A stretch of DNA of 64,000 nt, from NCBI GenBank assembly GCA_019750915.1, contig JAIENY010000022.1:1-64000 (forward strand), given 5' to 3'. The DNA comes from Xanthobacteraceae bacterium (GTDB lineage: Bacteria; Pseudomonadota; Alphaproteobacteria; Rhizobiales; Xanthobacteraceae). Below are positions 19,453 to 29,063 of the stretch, in pieces. Position 1 is the stretch's first letter. The number at the start of each line of letters is the position of its first letter. The notes beneath the pieces are model-generated. The model saw only the letters and a program-made list of their open reading frames with translations, searched no databases and had not been told where the DNA came from. Position numbers and translations under genes: made by a program.

Positions 19453-20379
19453 TCACGGACGGACTCCGTTTCGAGGCCGGGCGGAGCCGGACAGGCGTTT
19501 CGTCAGAAACTCGATCAGTGCCTCGACTCGCGCGGGCCGCGGACCACCCGGCGGCATGACCAGATGCACCGCGGCTTCCGCCTGCCGCCAGTCCTTCAGG
19601 ATGACCTCAACCTTTCGGGCCGCGATCGCCTCGCCAATGATGAAATCGGGAAGATCGGCGATTCCAATTCCAGCAATCGCGGCAGGCACCAGCGCCTCGC
19701 CATTATTGACCCGGAGCGGGCCGCCGGGCCGCACCGAGACCTGTTCACCCTTCGCGTTGGTGAAGTGCCATGTGTTTTGCGTGGTGAGGTAGGTGTAGCC
19801 GAGGCACTTATGTTGGGCGAGATGCATCGGATGCGTCGGTCGCCCGTGTGCCTTCAGATAGGACGGAGCGGCAACGAGATAACGCGCCATCGGACACAGT
19901 CGCCGCGCCACCAGCGAGGAATCGGGAAGGTTCGCGATCCTTACGCCGAGATCGAAGCCATCTCCGATCAGATCGACCATCGCGTCGCTCAGGTGCACAT
20001 CCACTGACACCTCCGGATATGCGGCAAGAAATTCCGGCAGCAGCGCCGCGATCACGCGAGCGCCGTACGTCATCGGCACCGCGATGCGCACCAGTCCGCG
20101 CGGCGTCGCCGATTGTGCCAGCGCCTCGTTTTCAGCCGCTTCGCCGTCCATCAGCAGCCGCGCGGCGCGTTCGGCCAGTTTTTGCCCGGCGTCAGTGAGC
20201 GCAAGCTGCCGCGACGTGCGGTTGAACAGCCGCGCGCCGAGCCGCTCTTCAAGCCGGGTGACCGCCTTCGACACCGTGGCCTTCGACAGCGCCAGTTCCT
20301 TGGCCGCGCCAGCGAACGAGCGCATCTCGACCACCTTGGCGAAGATCGCCAGCGCCTCAAAGTCCGGGAGCTTCGACAT
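19453..20379 (-). CDS. LysR family transcriptional regulator
   Basis: N-terminal HTH FAKVVEMRSFAGAAKELALSKATVSKAVTRLEERLGARLFNRTSRQLALTDAG. Confidence 0.93.
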   Translation of the reverse strand: MSKLPDFEALAIFAKVVEMRSFAGAAKELALSKATVSKAVTRLEERLGARLFNRTSRQLALTDAGQKLAERAARLLMDGEAAENEALAQSATPRGLVRIAVPMTYGARVIAALLPEFLAAYPEVSVDVHLSDAMVDLIGDGFDLGVRIANLPDSSLVARRLCPMARYLVAAPSYLKAHGRPTHPMHLAQHKCLGYTYLTTQNTWHFTNAKGEQVSVRPGGPLRVNNGEALVPAAIAGIGIADLPDFIIGEAIAARKVEVILKDWRQAEAAVHLVMPPGGPRPARVEALIEFLTKRLSGSARPRNGVRP

Positions 20380-20398
20380 CAGGGCATCATCACATATT

Positions 20399-20426
20399 TA
20401 GAAACAATAAGTTTCAATAGTTTCTA
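20399..20426. promoter_or_regulatory. Inverted repeat in LysR/pirin divergent promoter
   Basis: TAGAAAC-aataagtttcaata-GTTTCTA, with a third GTTTC inside the spacer. Confidence 0.6.
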
Positions 20427-20479
20427 TTTATGCACGACAACCGAACAGATAGCTAGAGGTCATCAAATCTACATGGAGG

Positions 20480-21187
20480 ATGACTGAGATGATTGAAGTC
20501 AGGCCATTTGAAACGCTCGGCGCCGCTGACCACGGCTGGCTCAACGCCAAGCATCACTTTTCTTTCGCTAGCTATCACGACCCCAAACGCATGTCGCACG
20601 GCGCCATCCGGGTCTGGAACGACGACGAGATCGCTCCCAACACGGGTTTCCCACCGCATCCGCACGCGAACATGGAAATCATCACCTATGTCCGCGAAGG
20701 CGCGATCACCCATCAGGACTCGCTTGGCAACCACGGACGCACCGAAGCCGGTGACGTGCAGGTGATGAGTGCGGGCTCCGGCATCCGCCACGCCGAATAC
20801 AATCTCGAGCCGGTCACGACCACGCTGTTCCAGATCTGGATCGAGCCGACGAAAGAAGGCGGGCAGCCGACCTGGGGCTCCAAGCCGTTCCCGAAAGCGG
20901 ATCGCTCCGGCAAGCTCGTCACCATCGCCTCCGGCTTTGCATCCGATATCGATGCGCTGCCGATCCGCGCCGATGCGCGCGTGCTCGCCACCACGCTGAA
21001 GGCAGGCGAAAGCGCAGAGTATGCGCCGCGCTCCGACCGCAAGCTCTATCTCGTCCCGGCAACCGGCCGCATCGAAGTCAATGGCATCACCGCCAATGCC
21101 CGCGATGGCGTCGCTGTCAGCAACGAGAACGCCGTGACGATCAAGGCGCTTGTCGATGCCGAGATCGTCCTGGTGGAGGCGGCGTGA
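20480..21187 (+). CDS. Pirin family protein (YhaK-like bicupin)
   Basis: RPFETLGAADHGWLNAKHHFSFASYHDPKRMSHGAIRVWNDDEIAPNTGFPPHPHANMEIITYV. Confidence 0.93.
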   Translation: MTEMIEVRPFETLGAADHGWLNAKHHFSFASYHDPKRMSHGAIRVWNDDEIAPNTGFPPHPHANMEIITYVREGAITHQDSLGNHGRTEAGDVQVMSAGSGIRHAEYNLEPVTTTLFQIWIEPTKEGGQPTWGSKPFPKADRSGKLVTIASGFASDIDALPIRADARVLATTLKAGESAEYAPRSDRKLYLVPATGRIEVNGITANARDGVAVSNENAVTIKALVDAEIVLVEAA

Positions 21188-21353
21188 TGATCGACCTCCT
21201 GCTCACGATGCCCGCGTTCACCGCGGGCATCAATCTGCTGATGCATCGCTCGCTTGAGCGAGCAAAGCCTGTCGCGCGGACCAGCCTTGCCAGGCTGCGT
21301 ATCCCGCGCCGCTCATGACCCACACACCCTTTACCCTTTCAAGGAGACTGACC

Positions 21354-21953
21354 ATGACCAAGGTTCTCGTTCTTTATTATTCGGCCTACGGCCACATCGA
21401 AGCGATGGCGAACGCTGTCGCAGAAGGCGCTCGCGAAGCCGGCGTCAGCGTGGACATCAAGCGCGTCCCCGAACTGGTCTCCCCCGACGTCGCCAAGGCC
21501 GCGCATTACAAGATCGATCAAGCCGCGCCCGTCGCGAAGATCGAAGATCTTGCCAACTATGACGCCATCATCGTTGGCACCGGAACGCGCTTTGGCCGCA
21601 TCGCCTCGCAGATGGCGAACTTCCTCGATCAGGCCGGCGGCCTTTGGATGAAAGGCGCCCTGCACGGCAAGGTTGGCGGCGCTTTCACCTCGACTGCGAC
21701 CCAGCACGGCGGCCAGGAGACGACGCTGTTCTCCATCATCACCAACCTGCTGCACTTCGGCATGGTGATCGTCGGCCTCAACTACGGCTATGCCGGACAG
21801 ATGGGCGTGAAGGAAGTTCATGGCGGCTCGCCTTATGGCGCGACCACCGTCACTGATGGCGACGGCAGCCGCATGCCAAGCGAAAACGAGCTCGCCGCCG
21901 CCCGCTATCAGGGCAAGACCGTTGCCGAAACAGCCAAGAAGCTGCACGGCTAG
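21354..21953 (+). CDS. wrbA: NAD(P)H:quinone oxidoreductase WrbA
   Basis: [26 protein letters not shown]...[24 protein letters not shown]; start trimmed. Confidence 0.95.
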   Translation: MTKVLVLYYSAYGHIEAMANAVAEGAREAGVSVDIKRVPELVSPDVAKAAHYKIDQAAPVAKIEDLANYDAIIVGTGTRFGRIASQMANFLDQAGGLWMKGALHGKVGGAFTSTATQHGGQETTLFSIITNLLHFGMVIVGLNYGYAGQMGVKEVHGGSPYGATTVTDGDGSRMPSENELAAARYQGKTVAETAKKLHG

Positions 21954-21980
21954 GCCTTATCCCGGATCGATAATATCAAT

Positions 21981-22016
21981 GAAAAAGCGGTGCCGGGGGC
22001 GCGGCACCGCTTTTTC
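21981..22016. terminator. Bidirectional terminator between wrbA and DUF3175 gene
   Basis: GAAAAAGCGGTGCCG-ggggcg-CGGCACCGCTTTTTC; overlaps the minus-strand stop codon. Confidence 0.85.
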
Positions 22017-22425
22017 AGGCGGCCCTGCCGAACACCTTGCGCAGTTCGTCCTTTGCCGCCTCCAGCTTCTTGCGCCGGGTGGCCGGCAGATTGGTGCCGG
22101 CACGATTGATGTAAAACACCAGCATCGACATCGCTGAGCGATACGGATCGCTTTTGCGACGATGGCTCTGCTCTGCGGATTTCTTCAACGACCGCGCGAT
22201 CGCCTTCGGGCTGCCGAGCTTGAAAACGTCCTTCTTCAGATCGAGCGCGTCGCTGGTCTGTGTGACGCGAGCCGACCACTTTTTGGCTGTTCGTTTCGAT
22301 GCGCCGGTCGCTCGGCCGTTCCGCGCGGTTTTTCGCGGACGCGAGCGGATTTGTGCCGCCGGCTTACGACGCGATGTCTTGTTCCGCGCAGCCTTGCTTC
22401 GTGTTGTCTGGGCCATGATCGCCAC
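22015..22425 (-). CDS. DUF3175 domain-containing protein
   Basis: KKWSARVTQTSDALDLKKDVFKLGSPKAIARSLKKSAEQSHRRKSDPYRSAMSMLVFYINRAG. Confidence 0.88.
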   Translation of the reverse strand: MAIMAQTTRSKAARNKTSRRKPAAQIRSRPRKTARNGRATGASKRTAKKWSARVTQTSDALDLKKDVFKLGSPKAIARSLKKSAEQSHRRKSDPYRSAMSMLVFYINRAGTNLPATRRKKLEAAKDELRKVFGRAA

Positions 22426-22500
22426 CTCGGTTTGATGAGCGCTCCTGCGAAGAACGCCGATCTTCCCAAAACACGGAGGCCGCGAACATGTTCAATTTTT

Positions 22501-23412
22501 TCAGTTCGCGCGGGGGCGCGCGCTGCGTTCCTCGGATAACCGCATCCGCGGCGCCACGCCGGAGTTGCTCAGGCTGTCGGCAAGAAACAACGCCAACTCG
22601 GACACCACACGCGAATTCGACCGGCGCCCATTGGCATAGGCAACCTCGACCGCTGGAAGCAACGGCAGACCATGACTTGGCCCCAGAACACGCAGAGGCG
22701 CATGCACCAGCGCCCGCGCCAGCACGGTGACGCCCATCCCCTCGATCGCGGCAGCGCGCAGACACTCGAAACTCGGCCCGACAAAACTCATGTGCCACGC
22801 TCGATTGTGATCTTTCAGCGCAGTCTGCGCGGCACGCCGATAGGCGCATCCTTCAGGAAACAGCACCATCGGAATCGAGACACTCGACTCCGGCACGAAT
22901 GTCGGGCCGCTGACCCAGACGAGCTGCTCCTTCAGCACCACCGTGCCCAGCTGCGCGCCGGCATCCTGTTTGAAAAAGGCGAGATCGAATTCGCCGCGTG
23001 CCGTGCGCTTCTGAAGATTCTCCGATTGATTGGCCTCGATTTCAAGACCGGCCATCGGATGCATTTTCTTGAAATCCGTCAGCCAATGCGTGAAATCGCG
23101 ACCGAAGAAATCCAGCGGAACACCAAGCTTCACAAAACCAGTCAGCGCTTCATCCGACATCGAACCGAAGGCTTCGTCGTTGAGCTGCAGAATACGCCGC
23201 GCATATTGAAGCAACTTGCTGCCTTCGGGTGTGAGTTCGATCACACGTCCCTTGCGCCTCTCCAGAATGCTTTTACCGAGCTGGTCTTCGAGCTTGTTAA
23301 TCTGCTGACTGACCGTCGATTGCGATCGACCCACACTTTCGGCCGCGCGCGAAAAGCTCATGCTGTCAGCGACCAGCAGAAATGTCCTCAGACAGTCGAT
23401 ATCGAAATTCAT
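22501..23412 (-). CDS. LysR family transcriptional regulator
   Basis: MNFDIDCLRTFLLVADSMSFSRAAESVGRSQSTVSQQINKLEDQLGKSILERRKGRVIELTPEG; start trimmed from 23559. Confidence 0.93.
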   Translation of the reverse strand: MNFDIDCLRTFLLVADSMSFSRAAESVGRSQSTVSQQINKLEDQLGKSILERRKGRVIELTPEGSKLLQYARRILQLNDEAFGSMSDEALTGFVKLGVPLDFFGRDFTHWLTDFKKMHPMAGLEIEANQSENLQKRTARGEFDLAFFKQDAGAQLGTVVLKEQLVWVSGPTFVPESSVSIPMVLFPEGCAYRRAAQTALKDHNRAWHMSFVGPSFECLRAAAIEGMGVTVLARALVHAPLRVLGPSHGLPLLPAVEVAYANGRRSNSRVVSELALFLADSLSNSGVAPRMRLSEERSARPRAN

Positions 23413-23720
23413 GGCGCCCGTTTCCCTGGATCCGTTATCATCATATGCGATTGCGAACATCACTTTAATCGATTTTGCCACTTTTGAAGGTGCCGGTAAA
23501 GTCGTGTCGCTGTCATCGGACAACCGGTGCCGGCCAAACTCGCGGAAAGCGAGGAGCAAAGGATTAGGGAGCTGTATCGCTTATCAGCCGCGTCACACCG
23601 GGTGATGCGACCGCATCCGAGCTTAGACTTCGACTTAACCAACGCGCGTCTCTCCAGGACGTGCGAATGAAAGTGTATGGGTTATGCGATACCGATTGAA
23701 ACAAAACCAGGGGGACCACC

Positions 23721-24032
23721 ATGCGTGACATGGTTTCGGTCGAGGCGGCGCACGCTTCGATCAAGGCGCTCATCGCCGAAAAACTGAAATATCTCGTGCC
23801 GATGACCATCATTTTCATGGTCGGATACATCGGCCTCACCGTACTCGCAGGCTTTGCCAAGGGCTTCGTCGGCATCAAGGTAATCGGCTCGTTCAACGTC
23901 GGCTACCTTCTGATTGCATTGAATTACCTGCTCTCCTGGGTACTCGCGATCGTCTACGTCCGCGTCGCCAACGGTATTTTCGATCCATTGGCTGCAAAAG
24001 CCGCCGCCGAAATCAAGGGAGCATCGCGATGA
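23721..24032 (+). CDS. DUF485 domain-containing membrane protein (YjcH-like)
   Basis: 103 aa, two TM; overlaps start of ActP-like gene as in yjcH-actP. Confidence 0.9.
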   Translation: MRDMVSVEAAHASIKALIAEKLKYLVPMTIIFMVGYIGLTVLAGFAKGFVGIKVIGSFNVGYLLIALNYLLSWVLAIVYVRVANGIFDPLAAKAAAEIKGASR

Positions 24033-25552
24033 GCACAACTTTCGTCATCTTCACCCTCATCCTCGCCATCTCCCTCGGCATTACGTATTGGGCGGCGATG
24101 CGTACCCGCACCACCAGCGACTTCTACGCTGCCGACAGTCAGTTGACGTCCGCGCAGAATGGTTTCGCACTTGCGGGCGACTGGTGCAGCGCGGCTGCGT
24201 TCCTTGGCTTTACAGGCCTCACTGCTCTCTACGGCATGGACGGCGCGTTTTATGCAATCGGCCCGCTGGTGGCCTTCTGCACGGTGTTGTTTTTGATTGC
24301 CGAGCCGCTGCGCAACACCGGCAAATACACGCTGGGTGACGTCATCCAGAGCCGCATGAAGACGCGTACCTCGCTGCTGGCAACCATCGTCGGCACCGTT
24401 GTCGTCAACTTCGCTTATTTGATGCCGCAAATGGCGGGCGCAGGCGTGCTGGTGAAGCTTCTCACTGGCATCTCCTACGACTGGTCGATTATTTTCGTCG
24501 GCGTTGCGATGATCGTCTATGTCGGCTTCGGCGGCATGATCGCAACGACATGGGTTCAGATCATCAAAGCTGTGCTGATGCTTGCGGCGGGCGCCATCAT
24601 CCTCGTGATGATCCTGATGCTGGTGAAGTTCAATCCGTTGACGTTGTTCGATCAGGCCGAAGCCAAAGCCGGTGCGAACTACATGCTGCCCGGCAACTAT
24701 TTGAAAAATCCGTTTGACCAGATTTCGCTCGGGCTGGGTTACGCGCTCGGTCTTGCGGGGTTGCCGCATGTCATGACACGGTTCTACACCGTGCCGGACG
24801 CCAAGACTGCACGCGGCTCTGTGGTCTGGGTCATGTTCCTCGCTGGCGCATTCTTCCTCGGCACAACTTTGTTCGGTCTGGCTGCCGCTACCTATGTCGG
24901 TGCGGACGCGATCAAAGCTGCCGGCGGCGGCGGCAACCTGACGCTGCCGCTGCTCGCGCAGTATCTTGGCGGTGGTAAAGGCACATTCGGCGGCGATCTG
25001 ATGCTCGGCTTCGTCTCGGCGGTGGCCGTGGCGACCATCCTTGCCGTGGTCTCCGCGCTGACACTCTCGACATCGGGTGCCATCGCGCACGACTTCTATG
25101 CCAACTGGCTGATGAAGGACAAAGCCGACCCCAAGACGGAAGTCAAAATCGCCCGCTACGCGGCGATCGCGATTGGTGTCCTGGCGATTGTGCTCGGCAT
25201 CCTTGCGCAGGGCGTCAACGTCGCGGTGCTGGTCATTCTGGCGATCTGCATCGCGGCCAGCGCCAACTTTCCGGTGCTGATCCTGTCGCTGTTCTGGCGT
25301 CGCTTCAACACCGGCGGCGTCGTCGGCGGCATGAGCGTCGGCCTGATCTCATCCGTTGTGCTGGCGATGATCGGACCTGCGATGCGTGGTGCGGATGCGC
25401 TGTGGCCACTGGTCAATCCGACCATCGTCTCGCTGCCGCTGGGATTCCTCGGCTGCTATCTCGGCACGATTCTCTACGGCCGCGATGCGGAGAACGAAGC
25501 CCGCTTCGATGACTTCTCGCTGCAAGTTCACACCGGCGTCAGCCCCAACTGA
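24029..25552 (+). CDS. Solute:sodium symporter (ActP-like cation/acetate symporter)
   Basis: 507 aa SSS family; ATGA overlap with DUF485 gene; substrate not certain. Confidence 0.9.
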   Translation: MSTTFVIFTLILAISLGITYWAAMRTRTTSDFYAADSQLTSAQNGFALAGDWCSAAAFLGFTGLTALYGMDGAFYAIGPLVAFCTVLFLIAEPLRNTGKYTLGDVIQSRMKTRTSLLATIVGTVVVNFAYLMPQMAGAGVLVKLLTGISYDWSIIFVGVAMIVYVGFGGMIATTWVQIIKAVLMLAAGAIILVMILMLVKFNPLTLFDQAEAKAGANYMLPGNYLKNPFDQISLGLGYALGLAGLPHVMTRFYTVPDAKTARGSVVWVMFLAGAFFLGTTLFGLAAATYVGADAIKAAGGGGNLTLPLLAQYLGGGKGTFGGDLMLGFVSAVAVATILAVVSALTLSTSGAIAHDFYANWLMKDKADPKTEVKIARYAAIAIGVLAIVLGILAQGVNVAVLVILAICIAASANFPVLILSLFWRRFNTGGVVGGMSVGLISSVVLAMIGPAMRGADALWPLVNPTIVSLPLGFLGCYLGTILYGRDAENEARFDDFSLQVHTGVSPN

Positions 25553-25557
25553 CAACG

Positions 25558-25590
25558 CGCGGCCCGGCTGCAAAGCCGGGCCGCGTTCTT
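25558..25590 (+). terminator. Strong GC-rich hairpin between symporter and dehalogenase
   Basis: CGCGGCCCGGCT-gcaa-AGCCGGGCCGCG followed by TTCTT. Confidence 0.75.
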
Positions 25591-25620
25591 CAACCCAACC
25601 GCAAGCGATGGATTAATCCC

Positions 25621-26364
25621 GTGACAATCAAAGCTCTTGTATTCGATGCCTATGGCACCCTCTACGACATCCAGTCCGTCGCCGCCGTGACCGACGAGGC
25701 ATTCCCCGGCTACGGCGAGGCCATCACCCAGATCTGGCGCCTGAAGCAGCTCGAATACACCTGGCTGCGAAGCATGATGCAGCGCTACGAAGACTTCTCG
25801 GTGATCACCCGTGAGTCGCTCGACTACACGCTGAAGCTGCTTGGCCTCAAATACGATCCGGCCGTGTTCGAGGTCATCATGGACAAATACGTCCACCTCG
25901 ATCTGTATCCGGATGCGCTGGCCACCCTCGAAAAATTGAAGGGCAACAAGCTGGCCATCCTGTCGAACGGATCCAGCGACATGCTGAACATGCTGGTCAA
26001 GAACACCGGCCTCGACAAGGTGCTCGACGCCACGATCAGCATCGACAGCCAGCGCGTGTTCAAGCCCAGTCCCCGCGCCTACGAACTGATCGAGCAAACG
26101 CTCGGCGTGAAGCCGCATGAGGTACTGTTCGTGTCATCCAATCCGTTCGACGTGAGCGGCGCGAAATCGTTCGGGTTGAGCGTGGCATGGATCGAGCGTG
26201 TGACGCCGGATGCCATGGCGGCATCTTTCAAACCGGGCATCCAAACCACCCCATTGCACATGTTCAAGGCAATGCGCACCCAGATGGATACGCTGGGATT
26301 TGGGCCGGATTATCGTATTTCTTCGCTGTCGGGTCTGCCCGATCTTCTCAAGAAAGCGGCCTGA
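25621..26364 (+). CDS. Haloacid dehalogenase type II (L-2-haloacid dehalogenase)
   Basis: LVFDAYGTLYD, IWRLKQLEYTWLRSMMQRYEDF, LSNGS, KPSPRAY, SSNPFD: complete L-DEX catalytic motif set; GTG start. Confidence 0.93.
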   Translation: MTIKALVFDAYGTLYDIQSVAAVTDEAFPGYGEAITQIWRLKQLEYTWLRSMMQRYEDFSVITRESLDYTLKLLGLKYDPAVFEVIMDKYVHLDLYPDALATLEKLKGNKLAILSNGSSDMLNMLVKNTGLDKVLDATISIDSQRVFKPSPRAYELIEQTLGVKPHEVLFVSSNPFDVSGAKSFGLSVAWIERVTPDAMAASFKPGIQTTPLHMFKAMRTQMDTLGFGPDYRISSLSGLPDLLKKAA

Positions 26365-26380
26365 GCGCACATCAAAACGA

Positions 26381-26410
26381 AAACCGGCCTCGCGAGGGCC
26401 GGTTTTTTTT
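26381..26410 (+). terminator. Rho-independent terminator after type II dehalogenase
   Basis: AAACCGGCC-tcgcgag-GGCCGGTTT + T-tract. Confidence 0.92.
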
Positions 26411-26432
26411 ATTTCGGGATTGTCGGGAGCCG

Positions 26433-26669
26433 TCAGCTCTTGAAATACGGTTCGACCGCGCCGGAAAATTTCATGGTGATCGGATTTCCGTGCCGGTCCT
26501 TGGCCGAGCCGACCGTCATGCGGACCCAGCCTTCGCTGACGCAATATTCCTCGACATTGGTCTTTTCGACGCCCTTGAAACGGATGCCGATATCCCGCGA
26601 CAGGATTTTCTCATCATAATACGGACTGTTCGGATCGATCGACAGACGATCGGGAAGTTCGTCACTCAT
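26433..26669 (-). CDS. DUF3297 family protein
   Basis: MSDELPDRLSIDPNSPYYDEKILSRDIGIRFKGVEKTNVEEYCVSEGWVRM; start trimmed. Confidence 0.88.
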   Translation of the reverse strand: MSDELPDRLSIDPNSPYYDEKILSRDIGIRFKGVEKTNVEEYCVSEGWVRMTVGSAKDRHGNPITMKFSGAVEPYFKS

Positions 26670-26966
26670 TATCTTTATGTCACCCCTTGCTGGGCACCGG
26701 GGTTTCACCGGTGACATCGCATTGTCATAAGGCGTTGTTCATAACCGATCATGATCGGAATGTTGAGCGGTTAGAGCCACAAACCGCCATCCCCGACCAG
26801 CCCGCACATTGCCTTCAATCCCGCAGCAGCCCATCCGTTCACGACGTTGCGATGATCGGGCATGGGGGAACCATCCAGCTTCGCCGCCGTTTGGTTTGGG
26901 TTCTAGCTTGAGCAATGCAGACGTAGGCGGGGCCGGGACAAACTTCAGCCCACAGGGGGTCATGAG

Positions 26967-29063
26967 ATGGAAGGTTCGCGTTCGACGGCCGATGATCGGT
27001 CTCCGCCCAGCATCGACCCGGTCGATCAGCTTGGTATCAATACCATTCGCACCCTGGCGATTGATGCTGTGCAAAAGGCCAACTCTGGCCATGCCGGTAC
27101 TCCAATGGGCATGGCGCCCGTAGCCTACACATTGTGGCAGGAGGTGCTTCGCTATGATCCCGCTGATCCGCTGTGGCCGAATCGTGACCGGTTTGTGCTG
27201 TCGTGCGGTCACGCGTCGATGTTGCTTTACTCCCTGATTCATCTTTCCGGTATCAAGCGGCTGAAAGATGGACAGGTGACGAATATCGCAGCCGTCACGC
27301 TGGACGATATCGAACACTTCCGCCAGATTGACAGCGTCACGCCGGGACACCCCGAACACGGTCACACCACCGGTGTGGAAACGACAACAGGTCCGCTTGG
27401 ACAGGGCTGCGGCAACAGTGTCGGCATGGCTATCGCCTCGCGCTGGCTCGGTGCTCGCTACAACAAGCCAGACAGCACCATCTTCAATTTCAGAGTCTAT
27501 ACAATTTGCAGCGACGGCGACCTGATGGAAGGTGTGGCGTCGGAGGCGGCTTCGCTCGCGGGCCATCTCGGTCTCGACAATCTGTGCTGGATCTACGACA
27601 GCAACACCGTCACCATCGAAGGCCATACCGAACTTGCGTTCAGCGAGGATGTCGCCGCGCGATTTCGCGGTTACGGCTGGCATGTGACTTATGTCGCGGA
27701 CGCCAATGACACCGACCGTGTGCGCTCCGCGCTTGAAGAATTCAGCGAAACCAAGGGCCGCCCCACCCTTATCATCGTCAACAGCATTATCGGCTACGGC
27801 GCGCCGGGCATGCAGGGCACTTCGAAAATTCACAGCGATGCACTCGGCGCTGACGAAGTGAAGAAAACCAAGGCCTTTCTCGGCTGGCCGGAGGACAAGG
27901 ATTTCTACGTGCCGGACGGCGTCTACCAGCGCTTTGCCGATCGTATCGGCAAGCGCGGCGCAAAGCTTCGCGCCGATTGGGAAAAGACCTTCGCGGCCTA
28001 CGCGACAGCCAACAAAACCGAGGCCGATGAAATTCAGCGCTGCCTGAAGCACGACCTCGCGGAAGGTTGGGACGAGGACCTGCCCGAGTTCAAGGCCGAT
28101 GCAAAAGGCGTTGCCACCCGCGAAGCCGGCAGCAAGGTTCTCAACGCGATCGCCGACAAGCTGCCCTGGGTGCTCGGTGGCTCGGCAGACCTTGCGCCCT
28201 CGACCAAGACCAAGCTGACCGCCGAGAGCATGGGCGCGCTGGAACGCACGACACCGGGCGGCCGCAACATACATTTCGGCGTGCGCGAACATGCCATGGG
28301 CGCGATCGTCAACGGCATGGGTCTGTGCCATCTGCGTGCGTTCGGTTCGACCTTTCTGGTCTTCAGCGACTACATGCGGCCGCCGGTCCGGCTGTCCTCG
28401 CTGATGCAGCTGCCGATTTTCCATGTCTTCACTCATGACTCGATCGGCGTCGGCGAGGACGGCCCCACCCATCAGCCGGTCGAACAGATCGCGAGCCTGC
28501 GCGCCATTCCGGGCCTTGTGGTGCTTCGGCCGGCCGATGCCAACGAGGTGCGCGAGGCTTACAAGGTCGTCTTCAACCTAAAGGACAATCCGGCAGCGCT
28601 GGTGCTGAGCCGTCAGGCCATGCCGGTGTTCGACCGCAGCAAATACGGCTCCGCCGAGGGCGTGGCGCGCGGCGCCTATGTGCTGGCGGATTCCGATGCG
28701 CCGCAGGTGATCCTGATCGGCACCGGTAGCGAGGTCCAGCTCTGCGTCGACGCCCACGAGCAATTGGCCTCGCGTGGCGTCAGGTCGCGCGTGGTGTCGA
28801 TGCCCTCATGGGACCTATTCGAAAAGCAGGACAAATCCTACCGCGATCAGGTGCTGCCGCCGCGGATCACGGCCCGTGTCACCATCGAGCAAGGATCGGT
28901 TTTAGGCTGGGATCGTTACGCAGGCCCTTCCGGCGAGATCATCGGTATGCATACTTTCGGCTCGTCTGCGCCGCTGAAGGACCTGTTAAGGAAATTCGGC
29001 TTCGCGCCGGATAAGGTTGTTGAGGCGGCCCTCCGCCAAATCGAACAGAACAAGGCATCATGA
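26967..29063 (+). CDS. tkt: Transketolase
   Basis: NTIRTLAIDAVQKANSGHAGTPMGMAPVAYTLW...GDGDLMEGVASEAASLAGHLGL-type TPP motif. Confidence 0.97.
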   Translation: MEGSRSTADDRSPPSIDPVDQLGINTIRTLAIDAVQKANSGHAGTPMGMAPVAYTLWQEVLRYDPADPLWPNRDRFVLSCGHASMLLYSLIHLSGIKRLKDGQVTNIAAVTLDDIEHFRQIDSVTPGHPEHGHTTGVETTTGPLGQGCGNSVGMAIASRWLGARYNKPDSTIFNFRVYTICSDGDLMEGVASEAASLAGHLGLDNLCWIYDSNTVTIEGHTELAFSEDVAARFRGYGWHVTYVADANDTDRVRSALEEFSETKGRPTLIIVNSIIGYGAPGMQGTSKIHSDALGADEVKKTKAFLGWPEDKDFYVPDGVYQRFADRIGKRGAKLRADWEKTFAAYATANKTEADEIQRCLKHDLAEGWDEDLPEFKADAKGVATREAGSKVLNAIADKLPWVLGGSADLAPSTKTKLTAESMGALERTTPGGRNIHFGVREHAMGAIVNGMGLCHLRAFGSTFLVFSDYMRPPVRLSSLMQLPIFHVFTHDSIGVGEDGPTHQPVEQIASLRAIPGLVVLRPADANEVREAYKVVFNLKDNPAALVLSRQAMPVFDRSKYGSAEGVARGAYVLADSDAPQVILIGTGSEVQLCVDAHEQLASRGVRSRVVSMPSWDLFEKQDKSYRDQVLPPRITARVTIEQGSVLGWDRYAGPSGEIIGMHTFGSSAPLKDLLRKFGFAPDKVVEAALRQIEQNKAS

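Noticed and set aside
26739-28472. 577-aa minus-strand ORF opposite tkt
   Set aside because: Antisense shadow; plus strand is transketolase
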